Shown here: positions 8,348-17,112 of the stretch, in pieces
How positions within the stretch are numbered: position 1 is the stretch's first letter
How the letters are laid out: each line of letters starts with the position of its first letter
Made by a program: the position numbers and the translations under genes
Notes under the pieces: model-generated
Seen by the model: only the letters and a program-made list of their open reading frames with translations
The model's database searches: none
What the model was told of the DNA's origin: nothing
Assembly (NCBI RefSeq): GCF_020782875.1
Contig: NZ_JAJGBN010000008.1
Span: 1-64,000 of the forward strand
Direction of reading: 5' to 3'
Source of the DNA: Allomuricauda sp. M10
GTDB taxonomy: Bacteria; Bacteroidota; Bacteroidia; Flavobacteriales; Flavobacteriaceae
Length of the DNA stretch: 64,000 nucleotides

Positions 8348-9301
8348 TTATTCGTCGAAGACGCCCATTTCACAGTATTTATCCATGCGAGACTTGACCA
8401 GTTCTTTTGGTGATAACTTTTTAAGTTCCTCGTAATGGGACGAAATTTTGTTTTTTACGATTTCAAAAGTCTTATCCCTATTGGAATGTGCACCACCAAG
8501 TGGTTCTTTTACGATCTCATCGACCAACTTCTGCTTCTTCATATCGGCAGCGGTCAATTTTAACGCATCGGCAGCTTGTTCTTTATATTCCCAGCTCCTC
8601 CACAAAATGGATGAACAGGATTCAGGTGAAATAACGGAGTACCATGTGTTTTCCAACATCAGTACCTTATCACCTACTCCAATACCCAAGGCGCCACCGG
8701 AAGCTCCTTCACCAATAATGACTACAATGATAGGCACTTTAAGTCGGGTCATTTCCAGAATATTTCGAGCAATGGCCTCACCTTGTCCTCTTTCTTCTGC
8801 TTCGATACCTGGATAGGCACCAGGGGTATCAATAAAGCTCACCACTGGGATTCCGAATTTTTCGGCAGATTTCATTAACCTAAGTGCCTTTCTGTACCCT
8901 TCTGGGTTGGCCATACCAAAGTTTCGGAACTGTCGTGTTTTGGTATTGTATCCTTTTTGCTGACCGATGAACATATAGCTCTGGTCACCAATCTTGCCCA
9001 ATCCACCGATCATGGCCTTGTCATCCTTCACATTTCGGTCTCCATGAAGTTCCAAAAAGGTCTCTCCACAAATAGCCCGAATATAGTCCATGGTATAGGG
9101 TCTATTGGGATGTCTTGACAGTTGTACCCTTTGCCAAGCGGTCAAATTTTTATAGATATCCTTTCGGGTATCTTCCAGTTTCTTTTCAATCTGGGTACAT
9201 GTTTCACTTACATCTACATCACTTTCTTCCCCAATGATCATACATTTTTGAAGCTGTTCTTCAAGTTCTTTGATGGGAAGTTCAAATTCTAGATATTCCA
9301 T
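8348..9301 (-). CDS. accA: acetyl-CoA carboxylase carboxyltransferase subunit alpha
   Basis: Alpha half of the carboxyltransferase that moves carboxyl from biotin to acetyl-CoA, making malonyl-CoA for fatty-acid synthesis. The 317-residue length is standard. Landmarks are [13 protein letters not shown] at the N-terminus, [44 protein letters not shown] and the C-terminal [11 protein letters not shown] 9301 is preceded by a -7-like TATATTTG on the minus strand (9343-9336). It is co-directional with dnaB, with a 167-base spacer between. Confidence 0.97.
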   Translation of the reverse strand: MEYLEFELPIKELEEQLQKCMIIGEESDVDVSETCTQIEKKLEDTRKDIYKNLTAWQRVQLSRHPNRPYTMDYIRAICGETFLELHGDRNVKDDKAMIGGLGKIGDQSYMFIGQQKGYNTKTRQFRNFGMANPEGYRKALRLMKSAEKFGIPVVSFIDTPGAYPGIEAEERGQGEAIARNILEMTRLKVPIIVVIIGEGASGGALGIGVGDKVLMLENTWYSVISPESCSSILWRSWEYKEQAADALKLTAADMKKQKLVDEIVKEPLGGAHSNRDKTFEIVKNKISSHYEELKKLSPKELVKSRMDKYCEMGVFDE

Positions 9302-9335
9302 GGAAAGTTGAAATTTTCAATAAAAACAATGGGGA

Positions 9336-9343
9336 CAAATATA
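9336..9343 (-). promoter_or_regulatory. -7 box for accA
   Basis: Minus-strand TATATTTG matches TAnnTTTG, 34 bases before the accA ATG. The nearest upstream TTG gives a 17-base spacer, shorter than usual. Confidence 0.45.
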
Positions 9344-9413
9344 TAACATTAAAGGTTATCCAAATAACTTGTGGAAGGCATTTAACGTCAAACATTTAAA
9401 TAGATTTACCGAT

Positions 9414-10496
9414 TTAGCGCTTGGCCTTCATCAGCATGTAAACGGCAAATGCACCGAACAAAAGATTGGGAATAAGTACGGCCAACAAAGGTGAAAACCC
9501 GGATTGTTCCGCTAGGGTACCGAACACCTTGTCAAAGAAAATGTATATAAACGCCACCCCTATACCAAAGGCCAAATTGAGTCCCATACCTCCCCTTCTT
9601 TTTACCGAGGATACGGCCACCGCAATAACGGTCAGGATAAACGCGGCAATGGGCAGGGCCCATCGTTTGTATTTTACCAGTACATAAGCATTGATGTTGG
9701 ATGCCCCTTTGCTACGTTGATCTTCGATAAAATCATTGAGCTCGAAAAGGTTTTTGGTCTCGGCCACGTAGGAAACTGGTGTAAGATCATCAATCTGGAA
9801 AGCAAAAATGGTATCCAACCTGCGTTTGGAGTTAATGTATTCCGTTTCGTTCCGTACTTGGCGTTTCTCGTAGTTGGTCAATCGGTACACGCTGTCGTTT
9901 TCTACCCATCTGATATTACTCGCAGATATTTTATAATCCAACTTTCCGATGGTATCAAAATGCTCATAGGTAAAATTGTAGCCGATCTGGCGGTTTGGAT
10001 CAAAACTGCTTACGTAGATATAATCCGTTTCGTTCAACTGGTTGAAAATGTTTTCCGTAACCCTATCCTGGCGTCCTTTTTTGAAGTATTTGTATTCAAA
10101 CTCATTGAAACCGATACTGGCATGGGGAACGATGAACATCCCCATCATAAAAATGAGGAAGGCGACCAAAGTAGCACCGATAAAATACGGGCGCAAAAAT
10201 CGCCAATACGAAACCCCCGAACTTAAAATGGCCACAATTTCAGTATTGCTCGCCAGTTTTGAGGTAAAGAAAATAATGGACAGGAAAAGGAAAATGGGCA
10301 ACAACAGGTTTCCAATTACCAAAGTGAAGTTCCCGTAAAAAACGATTACTTCAGACAAAGGAGCCTCGTTATCGATGATTTTCCCGATCTTTTCAGCCAA
10401 GTTGGCCATGATCCCAATGGGTACAAAGAGCATGAGCATCCCCAAAAAGGTGACCAAGTAGCGTTTTAGAATGTACCTATCGAGTATGGTGAGCAT
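9414..10496 (-). CDS. LptF/LptG-family permease (YjgP/YjgQ)
   Basis: Inner-membrane subunit of the LPS transport ABC complex, which extracts LPS for delivery to the outer membrane. The 360-residue protein has the family architecture: an N-terminal block of three membrane segments starting LDRYILKRYLVTF, a periplasmic beta-jellyroll-like middle (about 125-275), and three C-terminal segments (WALPIAAFILTVIAV, LAFGIGVAFIYIFF, LAVLIPNLLFGAFAVYML). The GGMGLNLAFGIG region resembles LptG rather than LptF. It overlaps the tgt stop by one base, so the two are probably translationally coupled. Confidence 0.88.
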   Translation of the reverse strand: MLTILDRYILKRYLVTFLGMLMLFVPIGIMANLAEKIGKIIDNEAPLSEVIVFYGNFTLVIGNLLLPIFLFLSIIFFTSKLASNTEIVAILSSGVSYWRFLRPYFIGATLVAFLIFMMGMFIVPHASIGFNEFEYKYFKKGRQDRVTENIFNQLNETDYIYVSSFDPNRQIGYNFTYEHFDTIGKLDYKISASNIRWVENDSVYRLTNYEKRQVRNETEYINSKRRLDTIFAFQIDDLTPVSYVAETKNLFELNDFIEDQRSKGASNINAYVLVKYKRWALPIAAFILTVIAVAVSSVKRRGGMGLNLAFGIGVAFIYIFFDKVFGTLAEQSGFSPLLAVLIPNLLFGAFAVYMLMKAKR

Positions 10497-11626
10497 TAGA
10501 GTCTTTTATCCATTTGTTGTACCATCCGGTTTTTCCATTCCAGAAAATCCCCTGCTAAAATACGTTCTCTGGCGGTACGTACCAACCAAAGATAAAATCC
10601 TAAATTATGTATGGTAGCGATCTGCTTGCCCAAATATTCATTGGCGGCGAACAAATGTCTCAAATAAGCCTTGGAATATTCGGTGTCCACAAAAGTGATT
10701 CCCATCTCATCAATAGGGGAAAAATCGTTTTCCCACTTTTTATTTTTGATGTTGATGGTACCATGTGCCGTGAACAACATACCGTTCCTGGCGTTACGGG
10801 TGGGCATCACACAATCGAACATGTCCACACCCAGTGCAATATTCTCCAAAATATTGATGGGCGTTCCAACACCCATTAAATATCGGGGCTTGTCTTCTGG
10901 TAAAATATCACAGACCAATTCTGCCATTTCATACATTTCCTCCGCAGGTTCACCTACTGAAAGTCCACCAATGGCATTCCCCTCCGCTCCTACCGAAGCA
11001 ATATATTCGGCGGATTGTTTTCTCAAATCCTTATAGGTTGACCCCTGAACAATTGGAAAAAAGGTTTGGGAATACCCATATTTAAAGGGAAGTTTTTCCA
11101 AATGGTTGATGCATCTGTCCAACCATCTATGGGTCAAATGCATGGAACGCTTGGCGTATTGGTAATCACAGGGGTACGGAGTACATTCATCAAAAGCCAT
11201 GATGATGTCTGCACCTATGGTGCGTTGGATCTCCATTACATTTTCTGGAGTGAAAAAATGGTGAGAGCCATCAATATGCGACTTGAACTTTACTCCTTCT
11301 TCCTTTATTTTCCTATTACTGGAAAGTGAATACACCTGATATCCCCCACTATCGGTCAAGATGTTTCGGTCCCAACCCATAAATTTGTGCAGGCCACCGG
11401 CCTCTTCCAAAATACCGGTATTGGGGCGTAAATAAAGGTGATAGGTGTTCCCCAAAATGATATCGGGATCGATCTCTTCCTTCAATTCTCTTTGGTGTAC
11501 TCCCTTTACGGAAGCCACCGTTCCCACGGGCATAAAAATTGGGGTCTGGATATTTCCATGATCCGTTGTTATTTCTCCCGCCCTTGCCTTACTTTTGCTA
11601 TCTTTATGAATTAAGGTAAAATCCAA
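10496..11626 (-). CDS. tgt: tRNA-guanine transglycosylase
   Basis: Exchanges guanine 34 for preQ1 in tRNAs with GUN anticodons, the insertion step of queuosine synthesis. The 376-residue length is standard. Visible landmarks are FMPVGTVASVKG, LGNTYHLYLRPN, DSGGYQVYSLS with the substrate-binding Asp, AFDECTPYPCD, GGLSVGE, RYLMGVG and the catalytic MFDCVMPTRNARNG. The family's usual zinc site with its cysteines is not obvious in the C-terminal part, as in some Bacteroidota members. A minus-strand TATATTTG box lies at 11652-11645, and the gene is divergent from the transketolase pair. Confidence 0.95.
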   Translation of the reverse strand: MDFTLIHKDSKSKARAGEITTDHGNIQTPIFMPVGTVASVKGVHQRELKEEIDPDIILGNTYHLYLRPNTGILEEAGGLHKFMGWDRNILTDSGGYQVYSLSSNRKIKEEGVKFKSHIDGSHHFFTPENVMEIQRTIGADIIMAFDECTPYPCDYQYAKRSMHLTHRWLDRCINHLEKLPFKYGYSQTFFPIVQGSTYKDLRKQSAEYIASVGAEGNAIGGLSVGEPAEEMYEMAELVCDILPEDKPRYLMGVGTPINILENIALGVDMFDCVMPTRNARNGMLFTAHGTINIKNKKWENDFSPIDEMGITFVDTEYSKAYLRHLFAANEYLGKQIATIHNLGFYLWLVRTARERILAGDFLEWKNRMVQQMDKRL

Positions 11627-11730
11627 CTCGTACGTTTAAAACCGCAAATATAACCAACTCCTTTTCCTTAACCCTTAACAAAAAAATAAAGTTTTGGTCT
11701 ACTTTTGGTTAATAAATGTGTTTTTTACAC

Positions 11731-11761
11731 TTGTATAAAAGGATGATAGCCTTTACTTTTG
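11731..11761 (+). promoter_or_regulatory. transketolase operon promoter
   Basis: TTG at 11731-11733, a 20-base spacer, and TACTTTTG at 11754-11761. It ends 18 bases before the ATG at 11780 and covers the alternative TTG start at 11759, arguing for 11780. Confidence 0.65.
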
Positions 11762-11779
11762 AAAGATAAATTGAAAACA

Positions 11780-12625
11780 ATGGCAAAAAATCAAGAATTG
11801 CAAGACCTGGTCTATCAGGTCAGAAGGGACATCTTACGTATGGTCCATAAGGTAAATTCAGGGCACCCCGGTGGCTCATTGGGCTGTACCGAGTTCCTTG
11901 TTGCGCTTTACAATGAGGTAATGGACCTTAAAGAGGGATTTGATATGGACGGAATCGGAGAAGACCTTTTCTTTTTGTCCAATGGACACATTTCCCCTGT
12001 TTTTTACAGTGTCTTGGCACGCAGAGGGTATTTCCCGATCGAGGAACTGAACACTTTTCGATTGATCAATTCAAGATTGCAAGGCCACCCTACCACTCAT
12101 GAAGGATTGCCCGGAGTACGTATTGCCTCTGGATCTTTGGGTCAGGGAATGTCCGTTGCCATTGGTGCCGCTTTGGCCAAAAAATTAAACGGAGACAATC
12201 ATTTGGTATTCAGTCTCCATGGTGATGGGGAACTTCAGGAAGGTCAAAACTGGGAAGCCATTATGTACGCATCCGGGAACAAGGTTGATAACCTTATCGC
12301 CACTGTGGACAGAAATGGTCAACAGATAGATGGCCCTACAGAAAAAGTATTGCCTTTGGGCGATGTTGCCGAAAAATTCAAAGTATTCGGATGGGACGTT
12401 ATGGAGATTGCAAACGGAAATGATCTTGACCAGGTAGTGGCCGGATTGAAGGAAGCCAAATCTAGAACCGGAAAAGGAAAACCGGTTTGCATTGTGATGA
12501 CCACGGAAATGGGCAACGGTGTTGACTTTATGATGCACACCCATGCTTGGCACGGTAAAGCGCCAAGTGATGAGCAGTTGGCCACGGCTTTGGCACAGAA
12601 TCCAGAAACCCTAGGCGATTATTAA
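11780..12625 (+). CDS. transketolase, N-terminal (TPP-binding) subunit
   Basis: Pyrimidine/diphosphate half of a split transketolase, the thiamine-diphosphate enzyme that moves two-carbon units in the non-oxidative pentose phosphate pathway. The 281 residues carry NSGHPGGSLG, the TPP motif starting GDGELQEGQNWEA and continuing to the NLIATVDRNG Asn, and a terminal MHTHAWHGKAP segment. ATG 11780 (MAKNQELQD) is chosen because the promoter covers the upstream TTG. The C-terminal subunit follows 17 bases downstream; the two together equal one normal transketolase. Split versions are common in Flavobacteriia and archaea. Confidence 0.93.
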   Translation: MAKNQELQDLVYQVRRDILRMVHKVNSGHPGGSLGCTEFLVALYNEVMDLKEGFDMDGIGEDLFFLSNGHISPVFYSVLARRGYFPIEELNTFRLINSRLQGHPTTHEGLPGVRIASGSLGQGMSVAIGAALAKKLNGDNHLVFSLHGDGELQEGQNWEAIMYASGNKVDNLIATVDRNGQQIDGPTEKVLPLGDVAEKFKVFGWDVMEIANGNDLDQVVAGLKEAKSRTGKGKPVCIVMTTEMGNGVDFMMHTHAWHGKAPSDEQLATALAQNPETLGDY

Positions 12626-12642
12626 TTTCAGAAAAACACACC

Positions 12643-13596
12643 ATGACTAAATATACAGATCAAGGAAAACAAGATACCCGAAGCGGCTATGGTGCCGGAA
12701 TGACGGAACTGGGAAGAACCAATCCAAACGTGGTGGCCCTTTGTGCCGATTTGGTGGGATCATTGAAGATTGAAACCTTCATTGAGGAAAGTCCGGAAAG
12801 ATTTTTTCAAGTGGGGATTGCCGAGGCCAACATGATGGGGATTGCAGCAGGCTTGACCATTGGTGGTAAGATCCCGTTTGCCTCATCTTTTGCCAACTTT
12901 GCCACAGGAAGGGTCTATGATCAAATCCGTCAATCTATTGCCTATTCGGATAAAAACGTAAAAATATGTGCCTCCCACGCGGGTCTTACCCTTGGTGAAG
13001 ATGGTGCAACGCATCAAATTCTAGAGGACATCGGGTTGATGAAGATGCTACCTGGGATGACGGTTATCAATCCTTGTGATTTTAACCAGACCAAAGCTGC
13101 CACCATTGCCATAGCAGAGCACCACGGTCCGGTTTACCTACGTTTTGGACGACCCAAAGTGGCCAACTTCACCCCTGTTGACCAAAAATTCGAAATAGGA
13201 AAAGCTTTAATGCTCAACGAAGGAACCGATGTGACCATCATTGCCACCGGACATTTGGTATGGGAAGCACTTATTGCCGCTGAACGTTTGGAAAACCAAG
13301 GAATCTCAGCTGAAGTCATCAACATACACACCATTAAACCTTTGGATGAAGAGGCCATTTTGGATTCCGTAAAGAAAACAGGATGTGTGGTGACTGCTGA
13401 GGAACACAATTACTTGGGCGGTTTGGGAGAAAGCGTGTCAGGTGTATTGGCGATGCACCATCCTGCTCCACAAGAACTAGTGGCCACAAAGGACACTTTT
13501 GGAGAAAGTGGCACCCCCGAACAGCTTATGGAGAAGTACGGTTTGAACAATAAAGCCATAGAAGAAGCCGTTTTAAGAGTGTTGAAGCGGAAATAG
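12643..13596 (+). CDS. transketolase, C-terminal subunit
   Basis: Pyridine-binding and C-terminal half of the split transketolase, 317 residues. It shows the catalytic Glu region GIAEANMMGIAAGL, FASFANFATGRVYDQIRQSIAY, SHAGLTLGEDGATHQ, the PVYLRFGRP segment and the transketolase C-domain (VINIHTIKPLDEEAI, VVTAEEHNYLGGLGE). It needs the preceding subunit to build the active site. The spacing of 17 bases and the shared direction indicate one operon. The mechanism resembles the 1-deoxyxylulose-5-phosphate synthase fold, but the total size and motifs favour transketolase. Confidence 0.93.
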   Translation: MTKYTDQGKQDTRSGYGAGMTELGRTNPNVVALCADLVGSLKIETFIEESPERFFQVGIAEANMMGIAAGLTIGGKIPFASSFANFATGRVYDQIRQSIAYSDKNVKICASHAGLTLGEDGATHQILEDIGLMKMLPGMTVINPCDFNQTKAATIAIAEHHGPVYLRFGRPKVANFTPVDQKFEIGKALMLNEGTDVTIIATGHLVWEALIAAERLENQGISAEVINIHTIKPLDEEAILDSVKKTGCVVTAEEHNYLGGLGESVSGVLAMHHPAPQELVATKDTFGESGTPEQLMEKYGLNNKAIEEAVLRVLKRK

Positions 13597-13645
13597 TTTC
13601 CGGTATCATTATTGATATACTTCAACCTCTAAAAAAGAACATTTT

Positions 13646-14257
13646 ATGAAAAAAACGCTTCTAGTAGCAGTGTTTGCACTGTTTGGTGCTACTGCATTTG
13701 CCCAAAGTGGCTCCGGATTCGGTATTAAAGCCGGTTTATCTTATAACAAAAATGGTGATTTGATCAGCTCTGTTGGCGATGGCGGACAGGACATTATTGA
13801 AGGTGCCGAAGGTAAGGCCGGTTATCATGTTGGTTTCTGGGGAAAGTTGGACTTCCCAAAAATTTATTTGAGACCTGAATTGGTATATTCCAAGACCAAA
13901 AGTTCTTATGAAGTTGATGGAGATTCCCAGGATTATGACATTTCCAAATTGGATATGCCCGTACTGTTAGGGTATAAACTGATCGGTCCTTTGCACATTT
14001 TTGCAGGCCCCGCTTTTCAATACACCTTGAAAAACGATTTGGGCGATTTGGAGGTAGAGGACGTTAAAAACGACTTTACCGTTGGTTTGAATGCCGGTGT
14101 TGGCGTAAACCTTGGTAAAATTGGATTGGATGTTCGCTATGAACGTGGTTTCTCTGAAAATGAGGCCGAGTTCATCGGGAATAATGTTACCGATATTTCC
14201 GGAAGGGTAGATTCCAGACCTTCACAGGTTATTTTTGCCCTTTCCCTTAAGTTGTAA
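13646..14257 (+). CDS. outer-membrane beta-barrel protein (PorT-like)
   Basis: Probable small outer-membrane barrel of 203 residues. It starts with a clear signal peptide (MKKTLLVAVFALFGATAFAQ) followed by alternating hydrophobic/polar strands and glycine-rich turns (GFGIKAGLSYNKNG, GYHVGFWGKLDF, LRPELVYSKTKSS, VGLNAGVGVNLGKIGLDVRYE) and ends in a hydrophobic strand (QVIFALSLKL), typical of the outer membrane protein beta-barrel domain of Bacteroidota. The specific role is unknown. It lies 49 bases after the transketolase gene and may share its transcript, ending at the bidirectional terminator. Confidence 0.85.
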   Translation: MKKTLLVAVFALFGATAFAQSGSGFGIKAGLSYNKNGDLISSVGDGGQDIIEGAEGKAGYHVGFWGKLDFPKIYLRPELVYSKTKSSYEVDGDSQDYDISKLDMPVLLGYKLIGPLHIFAGPAFQYTLKNDLGDLEVEDVKNDFTVGLNAGVGVNLGKIGLDVRYERGFSENEAEFIGNNVTDISGRVDSRPSQVIFALSLKL

Positions 14258-14280
14258 AAACTTGCTCATAAAAAATAAAA

Positions 14281-14302
14281 AGCCCGATGAAATCATCGGG
14301 CT
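14281..14302. terminator. bidirectional intrinsic terminator
   Basis: AGCCCGATGA (14281-14290) and TCATCGGGCT (14293-14302) make a 10-arm hairpin flanked by A-rich sequence on the left and T6 on the right. It can terminate both the barrel gene and the convergent FKBP gene. Confidence 0.9.
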
Positions 14303-14311
14303 TTTTTATGC

Positions 14312-15250
14312 TTAATTGGTATCTGGATCTAAGTAATCCGGAACTCCGTCCCCATCCTTGTCCGGGTAGGGTTTTATAATATTTCCGTTATCATCGGAGA
14401 TTTCTTTTCGCGTTGAAACTCCATCACCATCATCATCCGCATCCCTGAAATTAGAAAAACTATCTTCGTCAGTATTATCATCATATAAATAACCATTCCC
14501 ATTCAAATCTTCCTCAATAGAAGGGATACCATCATTGTCCAAGTCAGTATCTTCTACATACAGTCCCAACTCCACTTTAAACAAAATAGGGGAATAACTT
14601 GGTATGAGGGAAGAACCTGATCTATTGAAATAGGCCAAACCAGAAGGAATGACCAATATCCCCATTCCACTGTTCAAAATATCATAGGTACCATCCCCAT
14701 TTTCTACGATCTGGTCTTCGGTTCCAGCATTCAACATTGCCACACCATTACCATACCCTCGCACTGTAACGGGAAGTTCTTGCCAAATAAAATCCTGGCT
14801 TTCATCGAACAAATTTCCGTTCAAAAGGGAACCTTGGTAACGGACCAAAGTAGAATCGGCAAACGTAGGGCTTCCGCCTCCACCTTCTCTTACGACAATA
14901 TAGTAAAGGGTATGTTCAATATCCTCTTCGCCAGCGCTCAATCCCAAATAATCTGAATTTACTTTAATCTTTACGGATTGTGCATCCTCCATCAAAGAGC
15001 GTTTACCTGCATTATCCCCGGCCAAGGTATCGATCACAATTTTATAATCAAATCCTTCAGGCATGGTCAGTTCATCAAAATCCTCGTAGTTGTAGAAATG
15101 TGTATTCAGAAATTCTTTGATCGTTGCATCGTCCTCGGGAGCCACATCGCTCAATAGACTTGGCGGTACTTCCACAATCCCATCATCATCCTTTTTACAC
15201 GAAAAAACAACCGTTACAAAAATCAAAGAAACTAAAATCCGGTACTTCAT
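14312..15250 (-). CDS. FKBP-type peptidyl-prolyl isomerase lipoprotein with C-terminal Asp-rich repeats
   Basis: Envelope lipoprotein of 312 residues. From ATG 15250 it reads MKYRILVSLIFVTVVFSCKKDDD, a lipobox with Cys near residue 18. The middle (about 120-230) resembles FKBP domains (DSTLVRYQGSLLNGNLFDES, then GMGILVIPSGLAYFNRSG). The last 70 residues are Asp-rich repeats (DTDLDNDGIPSIEEDLNGNG, DADDDGDGVSTRKE, DKDGDGVPDYLDPD) like thrombospondin type-3 calcium-binding motifs. Such proteins are usual in Flavobacteriia and related to gliding lipoprotein GldI, but this one is larger. An upstream ATG (15262) would put five residues before the signal peptide. Confidence 0.85.
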   Translation of the reverse strand: MKYRILVSLIFVTVVFSCKKDDDGIVEVPPSLLSDVAPEDDATIKEFLNTHFYNYEDFDELTMPEGFDYKIVIDTLAGDNAGKRSLMEDAQSVKIKVNSDYLGLSAGEEDIEHTLYYIVVREGGGGSPTFADSTLVRYQGSLLNGNLFDESQDFIWQELPVTVRGYGNGVAMLNAGTEDQIVENGDGTYDILNSGMGILVIPSGLAYFNRSGSSLIPSYSPILFKVELGLYVEDTDLDNDGIPSIEEDLNGNGYLYDDNTDEDSFSNFRDADDDGDGVSTRKEISDDNGNIIKPYPDKDGDGVPDYLDPDTN

Positions 15251-15289
15251 CAAGTTTGTCATTTAGCTGCGCAAGATACAATTTTCCGT

Positions 15290-15297
15290 TATTTTTG
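15290..15297 (+). promoter_or_regulatory. -7 box for Hsp15 gene
   Basis: TATTTTTG fits TAnnTTTG, 30 bases before the ATG at 15328, in the divergent spacer with the FKBP gene. No clean -33 TTG is seen. Confidence 0.4.
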
Positions 15298-15327
15298 CTT
15301 TGTCCGTTAACAAAGAATTGCGAAGAC

Positions 15328-15699
15328 ATGCGTATTGACAAGTACCTTTGGTGTACCAGATATTACAAAACCCGGAACCTTGCCGCCACAGCCGTTAAAA
15401 AAGGACAGGTGAAGGTAAACGGGGCCGCGATCAAAGCATCTAGGGAGGTCTACCCGATGGATAAGATCATTGTAAGAAAGGATCAGGTGGATTATCAACT
15501 GACGGTGCTCGATCTTCCTGAAAGTCGAGTTGGGGCCAAATTGGTGGATATTTACCGAAAGGACACTACTCCAAAAGAGGCCTTTGAACATACCGAACTG
15601 CTGCAGCATGCCAAGACCCATTACCGCAAAAAGGGATTGGGCCGACCCACCAAAAAGGACCGGAGGGACATTGATGATTATTTGGACGAATCTGAATGA
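15328..15699 (+). CDS. S4-domain RNA-binding protein, Hsp15 family
   Basis: Probable ribosome-recycling or heat-shock RNA-binding protein; E. coli Hsp15 binds stalled 50S subunits carrying peptidyl-tRNA. The 123-residue product starts at ATG 15328 with MRIDKYLWCTRYYKTR and shows the S4 alpha-L fold: AATAVKKGQVKVNGAAIKAS, then a basic C-terminal tail (HYRKKGLGRPTKKDRRD). The frame is open far upstream, but that part is antisense to the FKBP lipoprotein. A TATTTTTG box lies at 15290-15297. A phosphoribosyltransferase gene follows 31 bases later. Confidence 0.9.
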   Translation: MRIDKYLWCTRYYKTRNLAATAVKKGQVKVNGAAIKASREVYPMDKIIVRKDQVDYQLTVLDLPESRVGAKLVDIYRKDTTPKEAFEHTELLQHAKTHYRKKGLGRPTKKDRRDIDDYLDESE

Positions 15700-15730
15700 T
15701 CTGTTTTATCTTTGAAGCAACAAGTACTAT

Positions 15731-16228
15731 ATGATGAACCGCATACTTACCCACGAACAGATCCAGCATATTGCCAAACGCATTGCCTATCAAATTTATG
15801 AGACGAATGTGGATGAGGAGGAAATCATTATTGCCGGTATTAACGGCGGTGGGGTGAACTTTGCCAAAAAAATTGCGGACATCCTTAAAAAGATTACCGA
15901 TGCGAAAATTGTACTCCTTAAAATGGACATGGACAAAAAAAATCCATTGGACAGTGGGGTGAGTACGTCTATGGACGAAAAGGAGTATACCGATAAATCA
16001 ATTGTATTGGTGGATGATGTGTTGAATTCCGGAACCACATTGATCTATGGCACGCATCACTTTTTAAAGACTCCAATAAAACAATTGAAGACAGCGGTTC
16101 TGGTCAATAGAAACCATAAAAAATACCCGATCAAAGCTGATTTTAAGGGAATTTCCCTTTCCACTTCGTTGAATGAGCACATTAAAGTGGTTTTTGAGCC
16201 CAATAATGATGCGGTCTATCTAGAGTAA
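15731..16228 (+). CDS. phosphoribosyltransferase-family protein (PyrR-like)
   Basis: Type I phosphoribosyltransferase fold, 165 residues, with the PRPP-binding loop IVLVDDVLNSGTTL near residue 95 and the earlier IIIAGINGGGVNFA. Similar flavobacterial proteins sit next to Hsp15 and shikimate kinase. It could be a hypoxanthine/uracil-type transferase or a PyrR-like regulator; the sequence does not settle the base used. Two adjacent ATGs (15731, 15734) are possible starts. The 3' end overlaps the convergent aroK gene by 9 bases. Confidence 0.82.
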   Translation: MMNRILTHEQIQHIAKRIAYQIYETNVDEEEIIIAGINGGGVNFAKKIADILKKITDAKIVLLKMDMDKKNPLDSGVSTSMDEKEYTDKSIVLVDDVLNSGTTLIYGTHHFLKTPIKQLKTAVLVNRNHKKYPIKADFKGISLSTSLNEHIKVVFEPNNDAVYLE

Positions 16229-16732
16229 TACTTTTTTGATTTCATCAACCACAGCTTCGGGCTTTCCTTTACCATTGATCATGTGATGGGCCTGGGAGTA
16301 ATACGGAATCCGTTCAAAAAGGTGTTTCCCTACAAATTCTGGTAAATCTGCATCGGGAATATCCTTTACAAGTGGCCGGTTTTCCTTTTCCCTAGCGATA
16401 CGTTCCACCAAATCGGGAATAGCCATTTGCAGATAAATAGCGTGGTCTGCCTCCTCCAAAATAGTTTGCATATTGTTTCCGTAACAAGGTGTTCCCCCTC
16501 CTGTTGAAAGGACCACAGAAGCGTTTTCTTGCAATATTTTGGCCAACATTTGGTGTTCCAATTTTCGAAAATGGATTTCTCCCTTTTCAGAAAAAATGGT
16601 TTTGATGGATTTTTTTTCTTGTTCTTCGATGTAGGAGTCCAGATCCAGGAACGGAATTCCTAATTCACTGGCCAACAGCCGTCCAACTGTTGACTTTCCG
16701 CTTGCCATATATCCCAATAAAACTACTTTCAT
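16220..16732 (-). CDS. aroK: shikimate kinase
   Basis: Phosphorylates shikimate with ATP in the aromatic amino-acid pathway. The 170-residue length is standard. Walker A is GYMASGKST; the shikimate-binding motifs are DLDSYIE, FRKLEHQML and STGGGTPCYGNN; the lid region includes RIAREKENRPLV. ATG 16732 gives MKVVLLGYMASGKST. A minus-strand TAAATTTG box lies at 16772-16765. It is convergent with the phosphoribosyltransferase gene. Confidence 0.95.
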   Translation of the reverse strand: MKVVLLGYMASGKSTVGRLLASELGIPFLDLDSYIEEQEKKSIKTIFSEKGEIHFRKLEHQMLAKILQENASVVLSTGGGTPCYGNNMQTILEEADHAIYLQMAIPDLVERIAREKENRPLVKDIPDADLPEFVGKHLFERIPYYSQAHHMINGKGKPEAVVDEIKKVLL

Positions 16733-16785
16733 AAGCTTGAACTTCCTGCGATTTCAAAAAAACACAAATTTATCATTAATTCACC

Positions 16786-16815
16786 TTGTAAAATAGATTA
16801 TTGATGTTATATTTG
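16786..16815 (+). promoter_or_regulatory. tRNA-Lys promoter
   Basis: TTG at 16786-16788, a 19-base spacer, TATATTTG at 16808-16815: exact Bacteroidota consensus. It ends 36 bases before the mature tRNA. Confidence 0.75.
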
Positions 16816-16851
16816 CACCCGCTTAGCAAAACTGCTACGCCCTTATTGAAT

Positions 16852-16924
16852 GACCTGGTAGCTCAGTTGGTAGAGCATTTCACTTTTAATGAAAGGGTCC
16901 CGGGTTCGAGCCCCGGCCAGGTCA
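16852..16924 (+). tRNA. tRNA-Lys (anticodon TTT)
   Basis: A 73-base cloverleaf. The acceptor GACCTGG pairs with CCAGGTC; the D arm is GCTCAGTTGGTAGAGC; the anticodon stem TTTCA/TGAAA holds loop CTTTTAA with anticodon TTT; the T arm is CCGGG-TTCGAGC-CCCGG. The discriminator is A and the CCA end is not encoded. Confidence 0.97.
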
Positions 16925-16937
16925 CGAAATAAAATTT

Positions 16938-16970
16938 AAAACCTTGACAATCAAAGATTGATCAAGGTTT
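16938..16970 (+). terminator. terminator after tRNA-Lys
   Basis: AAACCTTGA plus CAATC pairs with GATTG plus TCAAGGTTT around AAA, with one bulged A, followed by TTTCTTTT. It starts 14 bases after the tRNA. Confidence 0.88.
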
Positions 16971-17055
16971 TTTCTTTTGTAGCCCCTCCGATATTCAGCC
17001 TGGACTCCGAACTGCTTCATTGAAAAAAGCTATTTTTATACCTGTTAGTACTGTA

Positions 17056-17072
17056 TCGTTTCAAAGAAACGA
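17056..17072. promoter_or_regulatory. palindrome upstream of AraC-type regulator
   Basis: TCGTTTC-AAA-GAAACGA is a perfect 7-3-7 inverted repeat 41 bases before the regulator start. It may be an operator or an RNA hairpin; there is no direct evidence which. Confidence 0.4.
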
Positions 17073-17112
17073 TGAGTAAGAATCAAAGGTAATTCTCAAT
17101 ATTATTTAAAAA

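Noticed and set aside
15124..15327. Upstream extension of the Hsp15 gene
   Set aside because: Antisense to the FKBP lipoprotein gene, Pro/His-rich and without family features; the S4 protein starts at 15328.
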